DNA from: F23-B02 sp045642545
GTDB lineage: Bacteria > Bacillota > Clostridia > Oscillospirales > Oscillospiraceae
Reading direction: 5' to 3'
Length of the DNA stretch: 56,469 nucleotides
Assembly (NCBI GenBank): GCA_045642545.1
Contig: JAZUJB010000096.1
Location: 1-56,469, forward strand
Shown here piece after piece: positions 45,879-53,682 of the stretch; the stretch's first letter is position 1, and each line of letters starts with the position of its first letter. Made by a program: the position numbers and the translations under genes. The notes beneath the pieces are model-generated. The model saw only the letters and a list, made by a program, of their open reading frames with translations. It did not search any database and was not told the DNA's origin.

Positions 45879-46870
45879 GCAAGATTGTACTCGGCTTTTC
45901 CGGCGGAGTCGATTCCGCGGTATGCGCCTCACTACTTAAAAAGGCAGGCCACGAGGTCATCGGAATGTACCTTGACAATGCAGGCGAGGATGCCCGAAAC
46001 GACGCAATCAATACTGCGGAGTTTATAGGCATACCACTTGAGATAAAGGATGTGCACGCAGACCTCGACAGACTGGTGTGCAGCCGCTTTATGCAGGCAT
46101 ATCTTGACGGCGAAACCCCGAACCCCTGCATAATCTGCAACCCTGCGCTGAAGTTTGCATCGCTTTTGAGCTTTGCAGACGAAATCGGCGCCGATAACAT
46201 CGCAACCGGACATTACGCAAGAGCGGAAAACGGGGTGCTGTACAAGGGAATGCCGTCAAACGACCAGAGCTATATGCTCTGCCGCATTAAGCGAGAGCAG
46301 CTTGAAAGACTCGTTCTGCCGCTCGGCGAATATGAAAAGACCGCCGTGCGAGAGCTTGCGGCAGGACTTAATCTGCCCGTTGCGCACAAGCCGGACAGTA
46401 TGGAAATCTGCTTCATTCCCGATAAGGACTATATAGGCTGGCTCGGCAGACGCACCGAGCTTCCGCCCGAGGGCAATTTTGTATTCCACGGCGAGGTAAT
46501 CGGACAGCACGAGGGCATTTACCGCTACACGGTAGGTCAGCGCAGAGCGGGACTTCATAACGGCAGAAAGCTCTACATTTCGGGCATCAATGCCGAGAAA
46601 AACGAGATAGAGCTTGCGCTTTGGGAAGAACTGTTCAAAACCGAGGTCAATGCGCGCGAGTTCAATTGGCTGTGCGAAAAGCCGACTGAGCCTATACGCG
46701 CAAGCGTAAGAGTAAGGCATACAAAGTGGGAAAATCCGCCCTGCACGGTATATATCGAGGGCGACACCGTGAGGATTATCTGCGATGAGCCCGTGCGTGC
46801 TCCCGCAAGGGGACAGTCGGCCGTTTTGTATGACGGCGACAAAGTACTCGGCGGCGGATTTATTTTTTAA
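45875..46870 (+). CDS. mnmA: tRNA-specific 2-thiouridylase MnmA
   Basis: A 331-aa enzyme that adds sulfur at position 2 of the same wobble uridine modified by MnmG. GFSGGVDSAV is the PP-loop; the two catalytic cysteines are in PNPCIICN and MEICFIPD. Somewhat shorter than the usual 355-370 residues but all domains are there. It overlaps mnmG by ATGA, so the two modifications are produced together. No clear terminator separates it from guaB. Confidence 0.95.
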   Translation: MSKIVLGFSGGVDSAVCASLLKKAGHEVIGMYLDNAGEDARNDAINTAEFIGIPLEIKDVHADLDRLVCSRFMQAYLDGETPNPCIICNPALKFASLLSFADEIGADNIATGHYARAENGVLYKGMPSNDQSYMLCRIKREQLERLVLPLGEYEKTAVRELAAGLNLPVAHKPDSMEICFIPDKDYIGWLGRRTELPPEGNFVFHGEVIGQHEGIYRYTVGQRRAGLHNGRKLYISGINAEKNEIELALWEELFKTEVNAREFNWLCEKPTEPIRASVRVRHTKWENPPCTVYIEGDTVRIICDEPVRAPARGQSAVLYDGDKVLGGGFIF

Positions 46871-46946
46871 AAATTGTCGAATTTGGTGTTGACTCAGCAC
46901 GCAATTTGTGAGAAGATACTGAACAATAACATTCAGGAGGAACATC

Positions 46947-48452
46947 ATGGCAACATACTTTAACGAACCGTCAAGAACATTCAGCGAGTACCTGCTTATC
47001 CCGGGTTATACAAGTGAAGAATGCACCCCCGCAAATGTAAGTCTTAAGACTCCGCTGGTAAAATTCAAGAAGGGCGAAGAGCCCGCAATAAGCCTGAATG
47101 TGCCTTTTACCTCAGCAATCATGCAGTCGGTATCGAATGACACCATGGCAATTGCCCTTGCAAAAGAGGGCGGCATATCCTTTATCTACGGCTCTCAGTC
47201 TATCGAGGACGAGGCTGCAATGGTAGCAAGAGTAAAAAGCTACAAGGCAGGCTTTGTAACCTCCGCATCAAATGTCAAGCCTGAGCAGACTCTGGCAGAC
47301 ATTCTCGACCTTAAAGAGAAGAACGGCTTCTCCACCGTTGCGGTTACCGAGGACGGCACTGCAAACGGCAAGCTCCTCGGCATCGTTTCCAGCCGCGACT
47401 ACCGCGTAAGCCGTATGAGCACCGACACCAAGGTCAAGGAGTTCATGACTCCGCTTGAGAAGCTTGTAACCGCTCCTGAGGGCACCTCCCTTAAGGAAGC
47501 AAACGATATCATCTGGGACCATAAGCTGAACTCTCTGCCCATTATTGATGCAAAGGGCAATCTTCAGTACTTTGTCTTCCGCAAGGACTATTCAGAGCAC
47601 AAGGCAAACCCCAATGAAATTCTCGACAGTCAGAAGCGCTATATCGTCGGTGCAGGTATCAACACCCGCGACTATGAGCAGCGCGTTCCCGCACTCGTTG
47701 AAGCAGGCGTGGATGTTGTCTGCCTCGACTCCTCTGACGGCTACTCCCACAGACAGAAGACCGCAATTGAGTTTATCCGCGCAAAGTACGGCGACTCTGT
47801 AAAGGTCGGCGCAGGCAATGTTGTTGACCGTGACGGCTTTATGTTCCTCGCAGAAGCAGGCGCAGACTTTGTTAAGGTCGGTATCGGCGGCGGCAGTATC
47901 TGCATCACTCGTGAGACCAAGGGCATCGGCCGCGGTCAGGCAACCGCACTCATCGAAGTTACCGCTGCAAGAGATGAATACTTTGAAAAGACCGGTATCT
48001 ATGTTCCCGTATGCTCCGACGGCGGTCTTGTACACGATTACCACATGACTCTCGCACTTGCAATGGGTGCAGACTTCCTCATGATGGGCCGCTACTTTGC
48101 CCGTTTTGACGAAAGCCCCACAGAGAAGCTCATGATTAACGGCGTATTCGTCAAGGAATACTGGGGCGAGGGCTCCAACCGAGCACGCAACTGGCAGCGC
48201 TACGATATGGGCGGCCGCGGCGGCAAGCTCTCCTTTGAGGAAGGCGTTGACTCCTATGTAACCTACGCAGGTCCTCTGCATGACAACCTCGAGAAGAGCG
48301 TTTACAAGATTAAGTCCACCATGTGCAACTGCGGTGTAACCAATCTTGCGGACCTCAAGCGCGATGCAAAGCTGACTCTGGTATCCTCCGTCAGCATCGT
48401 CGAGGGCGGCAGCCACGATGTCATCCTCAAGTCCTCACGCGGAAACAACTGA
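46947..48452 (+). CDS. guaB: IMP dehydrogenase, Tritrichomonas-like type
   Basis: A 501-aa enzyme for IMP to XMP, the first step to GMP. A TIM barrel is interrupted by a CBS pair (about 105-225). The catalytic cysteine is in GGGSICITRE, followed by TKGIGRGQAT; common bacterial IMPDHs have GSICTTR with a different flank. ARNWQRYD is the Arg-Tyr flap dyad. From memory, these segments, the N-terminus (YFNEPSRTFSEYLLIPG) and the C-terminal MCNCG and VEGGSHDVI match the IMPDH of the protozoan Tritrichomonas foetus closely. AGGAGG precedes the ATG. The only TTGACT upstream (46889) has a 20-bp spacer, so the promoter is unclear. Codon bias suggests high expression. Confidence 0.93.
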   Translation: MATYFNEPSRTFSEYLLIPGYTSEECTPANVSLKTPLVKFKKGEEPAISLNVPFTSAIMQSVSNDTMAIALAKEGGISFIYGSQSIEDEAAMVARVKSYKAGFVTSASNVKPEQTLADILDLKEKNGFSTVAVTEDGTANGKLLGIVSSRDYRVSRMSTDTKVKEFMTPLEKLVTAPEGTSLKEANDIIWDHKLNSLPIIDAKGNLQYFVFRKDYSEHKANPNEILDSQKRYIVGAGINTRDYEQRVPALVEAGVDVVCLDSSDGYSHRQKTAIEFIRAKYGDSVKVGAGNVVDRDGFMFLAEAGADFVKVGIGGGSICITRETKGIGRGQATALIEVTAARDEYFEKTGIYVPVCSDGGLVHDYHMTLALAMGADFLMMGRYFARFDESPTEKLMINGVFVKEYWGEGSNRARNWQRYDMGGRGGKLSFEEGVDSYVTYAGPLHDNLEKSVYKIKSTMCNCGVTNLADLKRDAKLTLVSSVSIVEGGSHDVILKSSRGNN

Positions 48453-48462
48453 TAAATAATAC

Positions 48463-48497
48463 AAAACTCCTCAACCTTCGGTTGGGGAGTTTTTTTA
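48463..48497 (+). terminator. Intrinsic terminator after guaB
   Basis: AAAACTCCTCAACC (48463-48476) pairs with 48480-48493, TTC loop, T run to 48497. Confidence 0.93.
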
Positions 48498-48532
48498 TCT
48501 GAAATTAATTCACACAAATTTTGTAGGAATTG

Positions 48533-48561
48533 TTGACAAATCCGTTTTTGTGGCGTATTAT
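48533..48561 (+). promoter_or_regulatory. Sigma-A promoter of the cysKE leader
   Basis: TTGACA (48533-48538), 17-bp spacer, TATTAT (48556-48561); transcription should start near 48568. This gives a leader of about 200 nt before cysK. Confidence 0.9.
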
Positions 48562-48614
48562 ACACAAGGAAACAAAACCTATGTAATTTGTAGGAATTAA
48601 AAGGAGCGATGACA

Positions 48615-48689
48615 ATGACCAAAATGACCGCTAACAATATCTGTTGCAACATCTGTAGCTGTCGATGTTGTTGTCGTCGCATGCCATGA
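48615..48689 (+). CDS. Cysteine-rich leader peptide (attenuator peptide of cysKE)
   Basis: A 24-codon reading frame, seven of whose codons are Cys (codon starts at 48642, 48645, 48654, 48660, 48666, 48669, 48672). The core reads ICCNICSCRCCCRR. GGAG lies eight bases before the ATG at 48615, and the frame ends at TGA 48687. It lies between a strong promoter and an intrinsic terminator in front of cysteine biosynthesis genes. By analogy with trp/his leader peptides, slow translation of the Cys codons when charged tRNA-Cys is scarce would decide whether the terminator forms. Confidence 0.88.
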   Translation: MTKMTANNICCNICSCRCCCRRMP

Positions 48690-48715
48690 TTTTGTAACAC
48701 ACACTACATTATTAT

Positions 48716-48745
48716 GCGACGGCTGTATTATGCCGTCGCTTTTTT
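48716..48745 (+). terminator. Attenuator terminator before cysK
   Basis: GCGACGGC (48716-48723) pairs with GCCGTCGC (48732-48739), 8-nt loop, TTTTTT 48740-48745. It lies between promoter and cysK, so transcription of cysKE must read through it. Confidence 0.92.
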
Positions 48746-48768
48746 GTTGAAATGAAAGGAAAATTAAA

Positions 48769-49701
48769 ATGAAAATATATAAGTCCGTTGATGAATTAGT
48801 AGGTAATACCCCTCTTGTTGAGCTGAGAAATATTGAAAAGTCCGAAAATCTCGCAGCAAGACTGCTTGTCAAGCTTGAAAAGGCAAATCCCGCAGGCTCT
48901 GCAAAGGACAGAGTCGCAAAGGCGATGCTCGACGATGCCGAGGCAAAGGGCATAATAGGCGAGGGCAGCGTAATCATTGAGCCCACAAGCGGCAACACGG
49001 GTATAGGCCTTGCGGCAATCGGTGCAGCAAGAGGCTACCGTGTTATCATCGTAATGCCCGACAGTATGTCAAGGGAGCGTCAGCTGCTTATGACAGCCTA
49101 CGGTGCAGAGCTTGTACTGACTGAGGGCAAGCTTGGTATGGTAGGTGCAATCGCAAAGGCCGAGGAGCTTAAAAAGGAGATACCCGGCAGCATCATTGCA
49201 GGCCAGTTTGAAAACCCCGCAAACCCCGCCGCACACCGAGTTACAACCGGCCCCGAAATCTGGAACGACACCGACGGCAAGGTCGATATTTTCGTAGCAG
49301 GCATCGGCACGGGCGGCACGGTAAGCGGCACGGGTGAATATCTCAAGCACCGCAACAAAAACATAAAGGTAGTCGGCGTTGAGCCCGCAGGCTCACCTCT
49401 GCTCACAAAGGGCAGCGCAGGCGCGCACGGAATTCAGGGTATCGGCGCAAACTTCGTGCCCGATAACCTCGACAGAGATATCCTTGATGAGATTATGACC
49501 GTAACCGACGAGGACGCATATGCAGCCGGCAGAGCAATTGCACGCAGGGAGGGCCTGCTTGTCGGCATAAGCTCGGGCGCGGCACTTCACGCGGCAATCG
49601 AGCTTGCAAAGCGCAGCGAAAACTACGGCAAGACCGTTGTTGCGCTTCTCCCCGATACGGGCGAGAGATATCTCAGCACTAAGATGTTTATGGAGGACTG
49701 A
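48769..49701 (+). CDS. cysK: Cysteine synthase (O-acetylserine sulfhydrylase)
   Basis: A 310-aa fold-type II PLP enzyme that makes cysteine from O-acetylserine and sulfide. The PLP lysine is in NPAGSAKDRVAKAM (about residue 44), PTSGNTGIG binds substrate, and GTGGTVSGTGEYLK binds the cofactor phosphate. AAAGGAAAA precedes the ATG. It is under the cysteine leader attenuator and co-transcribed with cysE, which supplies its substrate. Confidence 0.96.
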   Translation: MKIYKSVDELVGNTPLVELRNIEKSENLAARLLVKLEKANPAGSAKDRVAKAMLDDAEAKGIIGEGSVIIEPTSGNTGIGLAAIGAARGYRVIIVMPDSMSRERQLLMTAYGAELVLTEGKLGMVGAIAKAEELKKEIPGSIIAGQFENPANPAAHRVTTGPEIWNDTDGKVDIFVAGIGTGGTVSGTGEYLKHRNKNIKVVGVEPAGSPLLTKGSAGAHGIQGIGANFVPDNLDRDILDEIMTVTDEDAYAAGRAIARREGLLVGISSGAALHAAIELAKRSENYGKTVVALLPDTGERYLSTKMFMED

Positions 49702-49704
49702 CCG

Positions 49705-50334
49705 TTGTTCCGCGATTTGTTTGAAACAGTAAATGCATATATGGAAAGAGACCCTGCAGCGAGAAATCCGCTTGAGATTCTGCTGCTTTATCCCGGTGTA
49801 AAGGCAGTGCGCTATCACCGCAAGGCACATTGGTGCTATGAGCACGATTTCAAGTTCCTTGCACGAGCAATTTCGCAGCTGTCGCGCCATCGTACGGGCA
49901 TTGAAATTCATCCCGGCGCAAAAATCGGCAGACGCCTTGTGATTGACCACGGTATGGGCATCGTGATAGGCGAAACTGCGGAGATTGGCGATGACTGCCT
50001 TATCTACCACGGAGTAACCCTCGGTGGTACGGGCAAGGACAGCGGTAAGCGCCACCCCACAATAGGTAATAATGTCCTTATCGGAACGGGCGCAAAGGTG
50101 CTCGGACCGTTCAAGGTAGGCGATAACAGCCGTATTGCGGCAAATTCCGTAGTGCTCAGCGAAATTCCGTCTGACAGCACTGCTGTCGGTGTACCCGCAA
50201 GAGTTGTAAAGCGCAAGGGCGTCAAGACAAACTACGCAGGCGAGGTCGACCAGGTCAGCGTATCCGACCCCATTGCAGAGGAGCTTGCGGCAATCCGCCG
50301 CGCTCTGTGCGAGCTGAATACACGCCTGCAGTAA
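49705..50334 (+). CDS. cysE: Serine O-acetyltransferase
   Basis: A 209-aa left-handed beta-helix acetyltransferase making O-acetylserine. Hexapeptide repeats run from about residue 68 (IEIHPGAKIGRRLVIDHGMG); HGVTLGGTGKDSGKRHP is the active-site region. It is the short form usual in Firmicutes. The start is TTG at 49705, with GGAGG eight bases upstream inside the end of cysK. It often forms a complex with CysK. Confidence 0.95.
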   Translation: MFRDLFETVNAYMERDPAARNPLEILLLYPGVKAVRYHRKAHWCYEHDFKFLARAISQLSRHRTGIEIHPGAKIGRRLVIDHGMGIVIGETAEIGDDCLIYHGVTLGGTGKDSGKRHPTIGNNVLIGTGAKVLGPFKVGDNSRIAANSVVLSEIPSDSTAVGVPARVVKRKGVKTNYAGEVDQVSVSDPIAEELAAIRRALCELNTRLQ

Positions 50335-50337
50335 TAA

Positions 50338-50372
50338 TAAAGCTCCCAAAGGCATTGCCTTCGGGAGCTTTT
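50338..50372 (+). terminator. Intrinsic terminator after cysE
   Basis: AAAGCTCCC pairs with GGGAGCTTT around an inner AAGGC/GCCTT stem, with T-rich sequence after it; convergent with the ABC gene. Confidence 0.85.
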
Positions 50373-50378
50373 GCTTTT

Positions 50379-53336
50379 TTATTCTGTTCTGAGTGCTACA
50401 ACGGGGTCCTTGTTTGCGGCAACGCGAGAGGGGATAAGTCCTGCGACCACAGTAAGCATCATGCTGATTGCAACGAGTGCAACTGCTGCAAGCGGCGGAA
50501 GCACTGCATTGATGGAGTAGATGTTCGTCAGGTGGTGTACGATTGCGTTAATCGGTATGCACAGCAGAATTGTAACGAGTATACCGATAAGACCTGCGCC
50601 GAAGCCGACGATAACGGTTTCAGCATTGAACACGCTGGAGATATCGCGCTTTGATGCGCCGATTGCACGCAGAATACCGATTTCCTTGTTGCGTTCAAGA
50701 ACACTGATGTAGGTGATGATGCCAATCATTATGCTCGATACGATAAGGCTGATTGCAACGAAGGCAATGAGAACATAGAAAATGAGATCGATTATCTTTG
50801 TGAAGGAGCTCATAATCAATCCGACATAGTCGGTGTAGCTGATTTTGTCCGCTTTTTCAACACTGTCATTGTAGCCCTCGATGATTTCGTTGACTGCGTC
50901 CTTGTCTGCAAAGGTGGAAACGAAGATATTTATTGCGGCAGGGGAGTCGAGGTCAACATAGCCGAGAATGCGGAGATTGTCCTTGTAGCTTGAGTCCGAG
51001 AAGGTTTCGGGCATATAGCTGTCGTATATCAGCTTGTAGCCCTCATCGGTGAAATAGCAGTTGTCGAATGCTTCGGCAAGGCTTGCGGTGGGCAGAGAAC
51101 TCATTGAGGATTTGACGCTTTCTGCATATTTCTCCGCAATCTGCGCGGACATCATCTCACGCATATAAGCAAACAGCGTATCGTCGTCCATTGCCTCAAG
51201 GATGTCCTTGTACTCGGGATAGTTTTCAACAACGGTCTTTTCGATGTCCTCGCGGCTTACGCCGTCAAGCTGCTCATCGATTATGGAGTCAATGTAGGAC
51301 TGCGGAGCAACGGACATATAGCCTACATAGATTTCGGCCTTTTTCTCATCGCTTATGTCCTTGCAGTACTCAATAACGGTGTTCTTGATTTCCTCATCGG
51401 AGGGAGTGGTGTCCTCCTCCTTGAACGGCAGGCCTGTGAAAATGTCATTTTTGGGGTCTGCAAGCTGGTCCTTGACGAGCGGCTTTTCTGCAGTTTCCTC
51501 AACAATCTTCTTTGTCAGCGCGTTGGTATAGCCGATTGAGCCGGATTCCATCATTCCGCTGACAGACTCGGCACTCTGACGGACAACACCGACAATCTTA
51601 AGCTCCATTGCATTGTTGTACAGTGTCTTCAGACCGAGGTCATCGCTGCTGATGTTAATGTACTTGCCGGTTACGGGGTCGAGCTGGTAGCAGTCGGCAG
51701 GGAGAATAAGACGGAAGGTCTGATTGCAGATGTCAGAGTAGCTCCAGCTTTCGACTTTGCTGTTTTCAACCTCTTCGCCCGTCATATACTGAGTCATTGC
51801 GCTCATCATTTCGTTGGCGGATTTAAGGCCGAGCGCGTACAGAACAAGGTCGGATACCTCGTTGTTCTGGTCAACGATGAGAACAACCTCGTCGTAGTTT
51901 TCGGGCCATGCGCCGTAAAGCACATCGTACTGCTGACGCATCAGACTGCTTACAAGCTCATCTCCGTCGCCGGGCAGCATCTCCTGCCATACATTGAACT
52001 GGCTTGAGGTAGCGGAAACGCCGGATGCACTGAACATATCGTTCATGGAAGCGTTAACCGACTGCTCGGCATCCTCGCCGATTACGCCTGCTCGCATAGA
52101 ACTGAACAGAGCCATAACATCGGACTGAATAATCTTGCCGTCTGCGTCCTTGGTGTAGAGATTCATCGGCAGATTGTAGCTGTACTGAATATTGGAAACA
52201 TGCTGACTCATCGGAGTGTCGCCGCTCATCTGTTCATCGATGTAATCCTTAAACGCGCGCAGATTATTGGTCTGCACCTCGGTGTTGGACATGGCACTCA
52301 TCATATCGTACATGATGGTGTTTGCGTATACCGCATCGTCATCGTGCGTGTTTTCCGCGTCCTCGGAATTAAGGCCCATAAGAGTGGTCATAAGCTCGGA
52401 CATATCAACGGTTTCCGCCATAATGGTAAGCGGGTAGGTGGAGAGAGTGTCCTCCTGCACCTTGTCGATGTAGTTGTTTACGCCCGTTGAGATTGAGAGT
52501 ATAAGCGCGATGCCGATGATGCCTATACTGCCAGCAAATGAGGTAAGCAGGGTGCGGCCCTTCTTGGTCATAAGGTTGTTCAGCGACAGCGACAGCGCGG
52601 TGATGTAGCTCATTGCGGTCTTTTTAAGACTCATACCCGAGTCGGTGTCAGCCTCAGCGGTGTACGGTTCGGTGTCATCGGTGATAAGACCGTCCTTGAG
52701 GCGGATAATGCGCGAGGCGTAGTCCTCGGCAAGCTCGGGGTTGTGGGTAACCATTATGATGAGCTTATCCTTGGAGATGTTCTTGAGAATCTCCATAATC
52801 TGAACGCTCGTGTCTGAGTCGAGAGCACCCGTGGGCTCGTCGGCAAGCAGAATGTCGGGGTCGTTTACAAGCGCTCGCGCAATTGCCACTCGCTGCATCT
52901 GTCCGCCGGACATCTGATTGGGCTTCTTGTTCAGCTGGTCGCCCAGACCAACCTGCTCAAGCGCGTGAATAGCACGCTCGCGGCGTTCAGCCTTTGAAAC
53001 ACCCGACAGAGTGAGCGCAAGCTCAACATTGGAAAGAACCGTCTGATGCGGAATGAGATTGTATGACTGGAAAACGAAGCCGATTGAGTGATTGCGGTAG
53101 CTGTCCCAGTCTCTGTCAGAGTAGTCCTTTGTTGAGCGGCCGTTAATAATGAGGTCACCGTCGGTGTAGGTATCAAGACCGCCGATGATGTTCAGCAGTG
53201 TTGTCTTGCCGCAGCCCGAGTGACCGAGAATGGCGACAAACTCGCTCTCGCGGAATTCAAGGTCAATGCCCTTGAGCGCGTGAACGGTATCCTCGCCTAT
53301 GGAATAATCCTTTGTAATGCCTTTAAGTTTCAGCAT
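50379..53336 (-). CDS. ABC transporter ATPase-permease fusion with large ectodomain (MacB/FtsX type)
   Basis: A 985-aa protein. The N-terminal ATPase (about 1-230) has Walker A GHSGCGKTT (38-46), signature MSGGQMQR, Walker B ILLADEPTGALD and THNPE. One TM helix follows at about 280-300, then an ectodomain of about 540 residues, and three C-terminal helices of the FtsX type (from about 850; LERNKEIGILRAIGASKRDI is the cytoplasmic coupling segment). This MacB topology with ATPase in front transmits force across the membrane rather than forming a pore; possible roles are lipoprotein/peptide export or control of wall hydrolases. GGAAGG sets the start at 53336; an upstream ATG is rejected. The ectodomain is larger than in ordinary MacB. 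Confidence 0.88.
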   Translation of the reverse strand: MLKLKGITKDYSIGEDTVHALKGIDLEFRESEFVAILGHSGCGKTTLLNIIGGLDTYTDGDLIINGRSTKDYSDRDWDSYRNHSIGFVFQSYNLIPHQTVLSNVELALTLSGVSKAERRERAIHALEQVGLGDQLNKKPNQMSGGQMQRVAIARALVNDPDILLADEPTGALDSDTSVQIMEILKNISKDKLIIMVTHNPELAEDYASRIIRLKDGLITDDTEPYTAEADTDSGMSLKKTAMSYITALSLSLNNLMTKKGRTLLTSFAGSIGIIGIALILSISTGVNNYIDKVQEDTLSTYPLTIMAETVDMSELMTTLMGLNSEDAENTHDDDAVYANTIMYDMMSAMSNTEVQTNNLRAFKDYIDEQMSGDTPMSQHVSNIQYSYNLPMNLYTKDADGKIIQSDVMALFSSMRAGVIGEDAEQSVNASMNDMFSASGVSATSSQFNVWQEMLPGDGDELVSSLMRQQYDVLYGAWPENYDEVVLIVDQNNEVSDLVLYALGLKSANEMMSAMTQYMTGEEVENSKVESWSYSDICNQTFRLILPADCYQLDPVTGKYINISSDDLGLKTLYNNAMELKIVGVVRQSAESVSGMMESGSIGYTNALTKKIVEETAEKPLVKDQLADPKNDIFTGLPFKEEDTTPSDEEIKNTVIEYCKDISDEKKAEIYVGYMSVAPQSYIDSIIDEQLDGVSREDIEKTVVENYPEYKDILEAMDDDTLFAYMREMMSAQIAEKYAESVKSSMSSLPTASLAEAFDNCYFTDEGYKLIYDSYMPETFSDSSYKDNLRILGYVDLDSPAAINIFVSTFADKDAVNEIIEGYNDSVEKADKISYTDYVGLIMSSFTKIIDLIFYVLIAFVAISLIVSSIMIGIITYISVLERNKEIGILRAIGASKRDISSVFNAETVIVGFGAGLIGILVTILLCIPINAIVHHLTNIYSINAVLPPLAAVALVAISMMLTVVAGLIPSRVAANKDPVVALRTE

Positions 53337-53373
53337 GGCAAACCTTCCCAAACTAATTAAAGTATAATAAAGT

Positions 53374-53402
53374 ATTATCACCTTTTTTGAGCCTTAAGTC
53401 AA
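53374..53402 (-). promoter_or_regulatory. Sigma-A promoter of the ABC fusion gene
   Basis: On the minus strand: TTGACT (53397-53402), 17-bp spacer, GATAAT (53374-53379). Confidence 0.75.
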
Positions 53403-53435
53403 TAGATATAACAAAAAGTTCGGAATTGAGTTGTG

Positions 53436-53464
53436 TTGACAATTGATGCTCACTGGGTTAAAAT
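53436..53464 (+). promoter_or_regulatory. Promoter of tRNA-Arg
   Basis: TTGACA (53436-53441), 17-bp spacer, TAAAAT (53459-53464); the tRNA begins 12 bp later. Confidence 0.85.
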
Positions 53465-53475
53465 GAATCCACTGT

Positions 53476-53552
53476 GCCTCCGTAGCTCACCGGGATAGAG
53501 CGTGCGCCTCCTAAGCGCAAGGTAGTGAGTTCGAGTCTCGCCGGGGGTGCCA
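53476..53552 (+). tRNA. tRNA-Arg (CCT)
   Basis: Acceptor GCCTCCG/CGGGGGT, anticodon stem TGCGC/GCGCA, loop CTCCTAA giving CCT, T-arm GTGAG-TTCGAGT-CTCGC, encoded CCA. Its last 29 bases and two bases beyond (53524-53554) are repeated exactly at 53683-53713. Confidence 0.95.
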
Positions 53553-53554
53553 TA
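53524..53554 (+). repeat. 31-bp direct repeat, copy 1 (3' end of tRNA-Arg)
   Basis: From AGTGAGTTCGAGTCTC to the CCATA just past the tRNA end. It is identical to 53683-53713. Sequence diverges at once on both sides of each copy. Confidence 0.95.
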
Positions 53555-53557
53555 GTA

Positions 53558-53585
53558 AAAAAGCACCGCTTTTGCGGTGCTTTTT
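53558..53585 (+). terminator. Intrinsic terminator of tRNA-Arg
   Basis: AAAAAGCACCGC (53558-53569) pairs with 53574-53585, TTTT loop, T run. Confidence 0.9.
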
Positions 53586-53604
53586 AGTTTAGAAATCACT
53601 ACCG

Positions 53605-53682
53605 TGTCATCCCCGAGCGGTTGCCCGTGCCTGCACGGGCGAGCGAGTGGGGACATAGCGTCCGCACTGCGGCCGAAGGCGC
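53605..53682. other. GC-rich, strongly structured segment between the tRNA repeats
   Basis: Contains GCCCGTGC/GCACGGGC (53623-53630 with 53633-53640) nested inside CCCC/GGGG (53611-53614 with 53649-53652), then CACTGC/GCAGTG (53665-53670 with 53681-53686) closing over GCC-GAA-GGC. It is much GC-richer than neighbouring spacers and no reading frame is convincing. ATCCCCG (53609-53615) can pair with CGGGGGT of repeat copy 2 like a tRNA acceptor stem, but no anticodon arm is formed. Confidence 0.6.

Larger units (their letters stand above)
48606..48745 (+). promoter_or_regulatory. Cysteine-responsive transcription attenuator (segments 1-4)
   Basis: Four segments give exclusive pairings. Segment 1 (48606-48616, at the leader start codon) pairs with segment 2 (48670-48680, the last Cys codons) over 11 bp with two G-U. 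Segment 2, as 48673-48683, pairs with segment 3 (48713-48723) over 11 bp with two G-U: the antiterminator. Segment 3 (48716-48723) pairs with segment 4 (48732-48739) over 8 perfect GC-rich pairs followed by six T: the terminator. This is the trp-type layout. Confidence 0.85.

Noticed and set aside
46889..46920. TTGACT and GATACT as guaB promoter
   Set aside because: The spacer is 20 bp, too long; no better pair was seen, so none was called.
47592..48416. 274-codon minus-strand frame opposite guaB
   Set aside because: Antisense shadow of a highly expressed gene; Cys/Ala-rich with no recognisable motif.
48568..48768. T-box leader for cysKE
   Set aside because: No T-box consensus (TGGxACCGCG-type) and no Stem I; the leader ORF with Cys codons explains the layout better.
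53450..53656. Minus-strand reading frame of 68 codons
   Set aside because: It is the antisense of tRNA-Arg (the familiar GETRTH-LRRR translation artefact) with no ribosome binding site.
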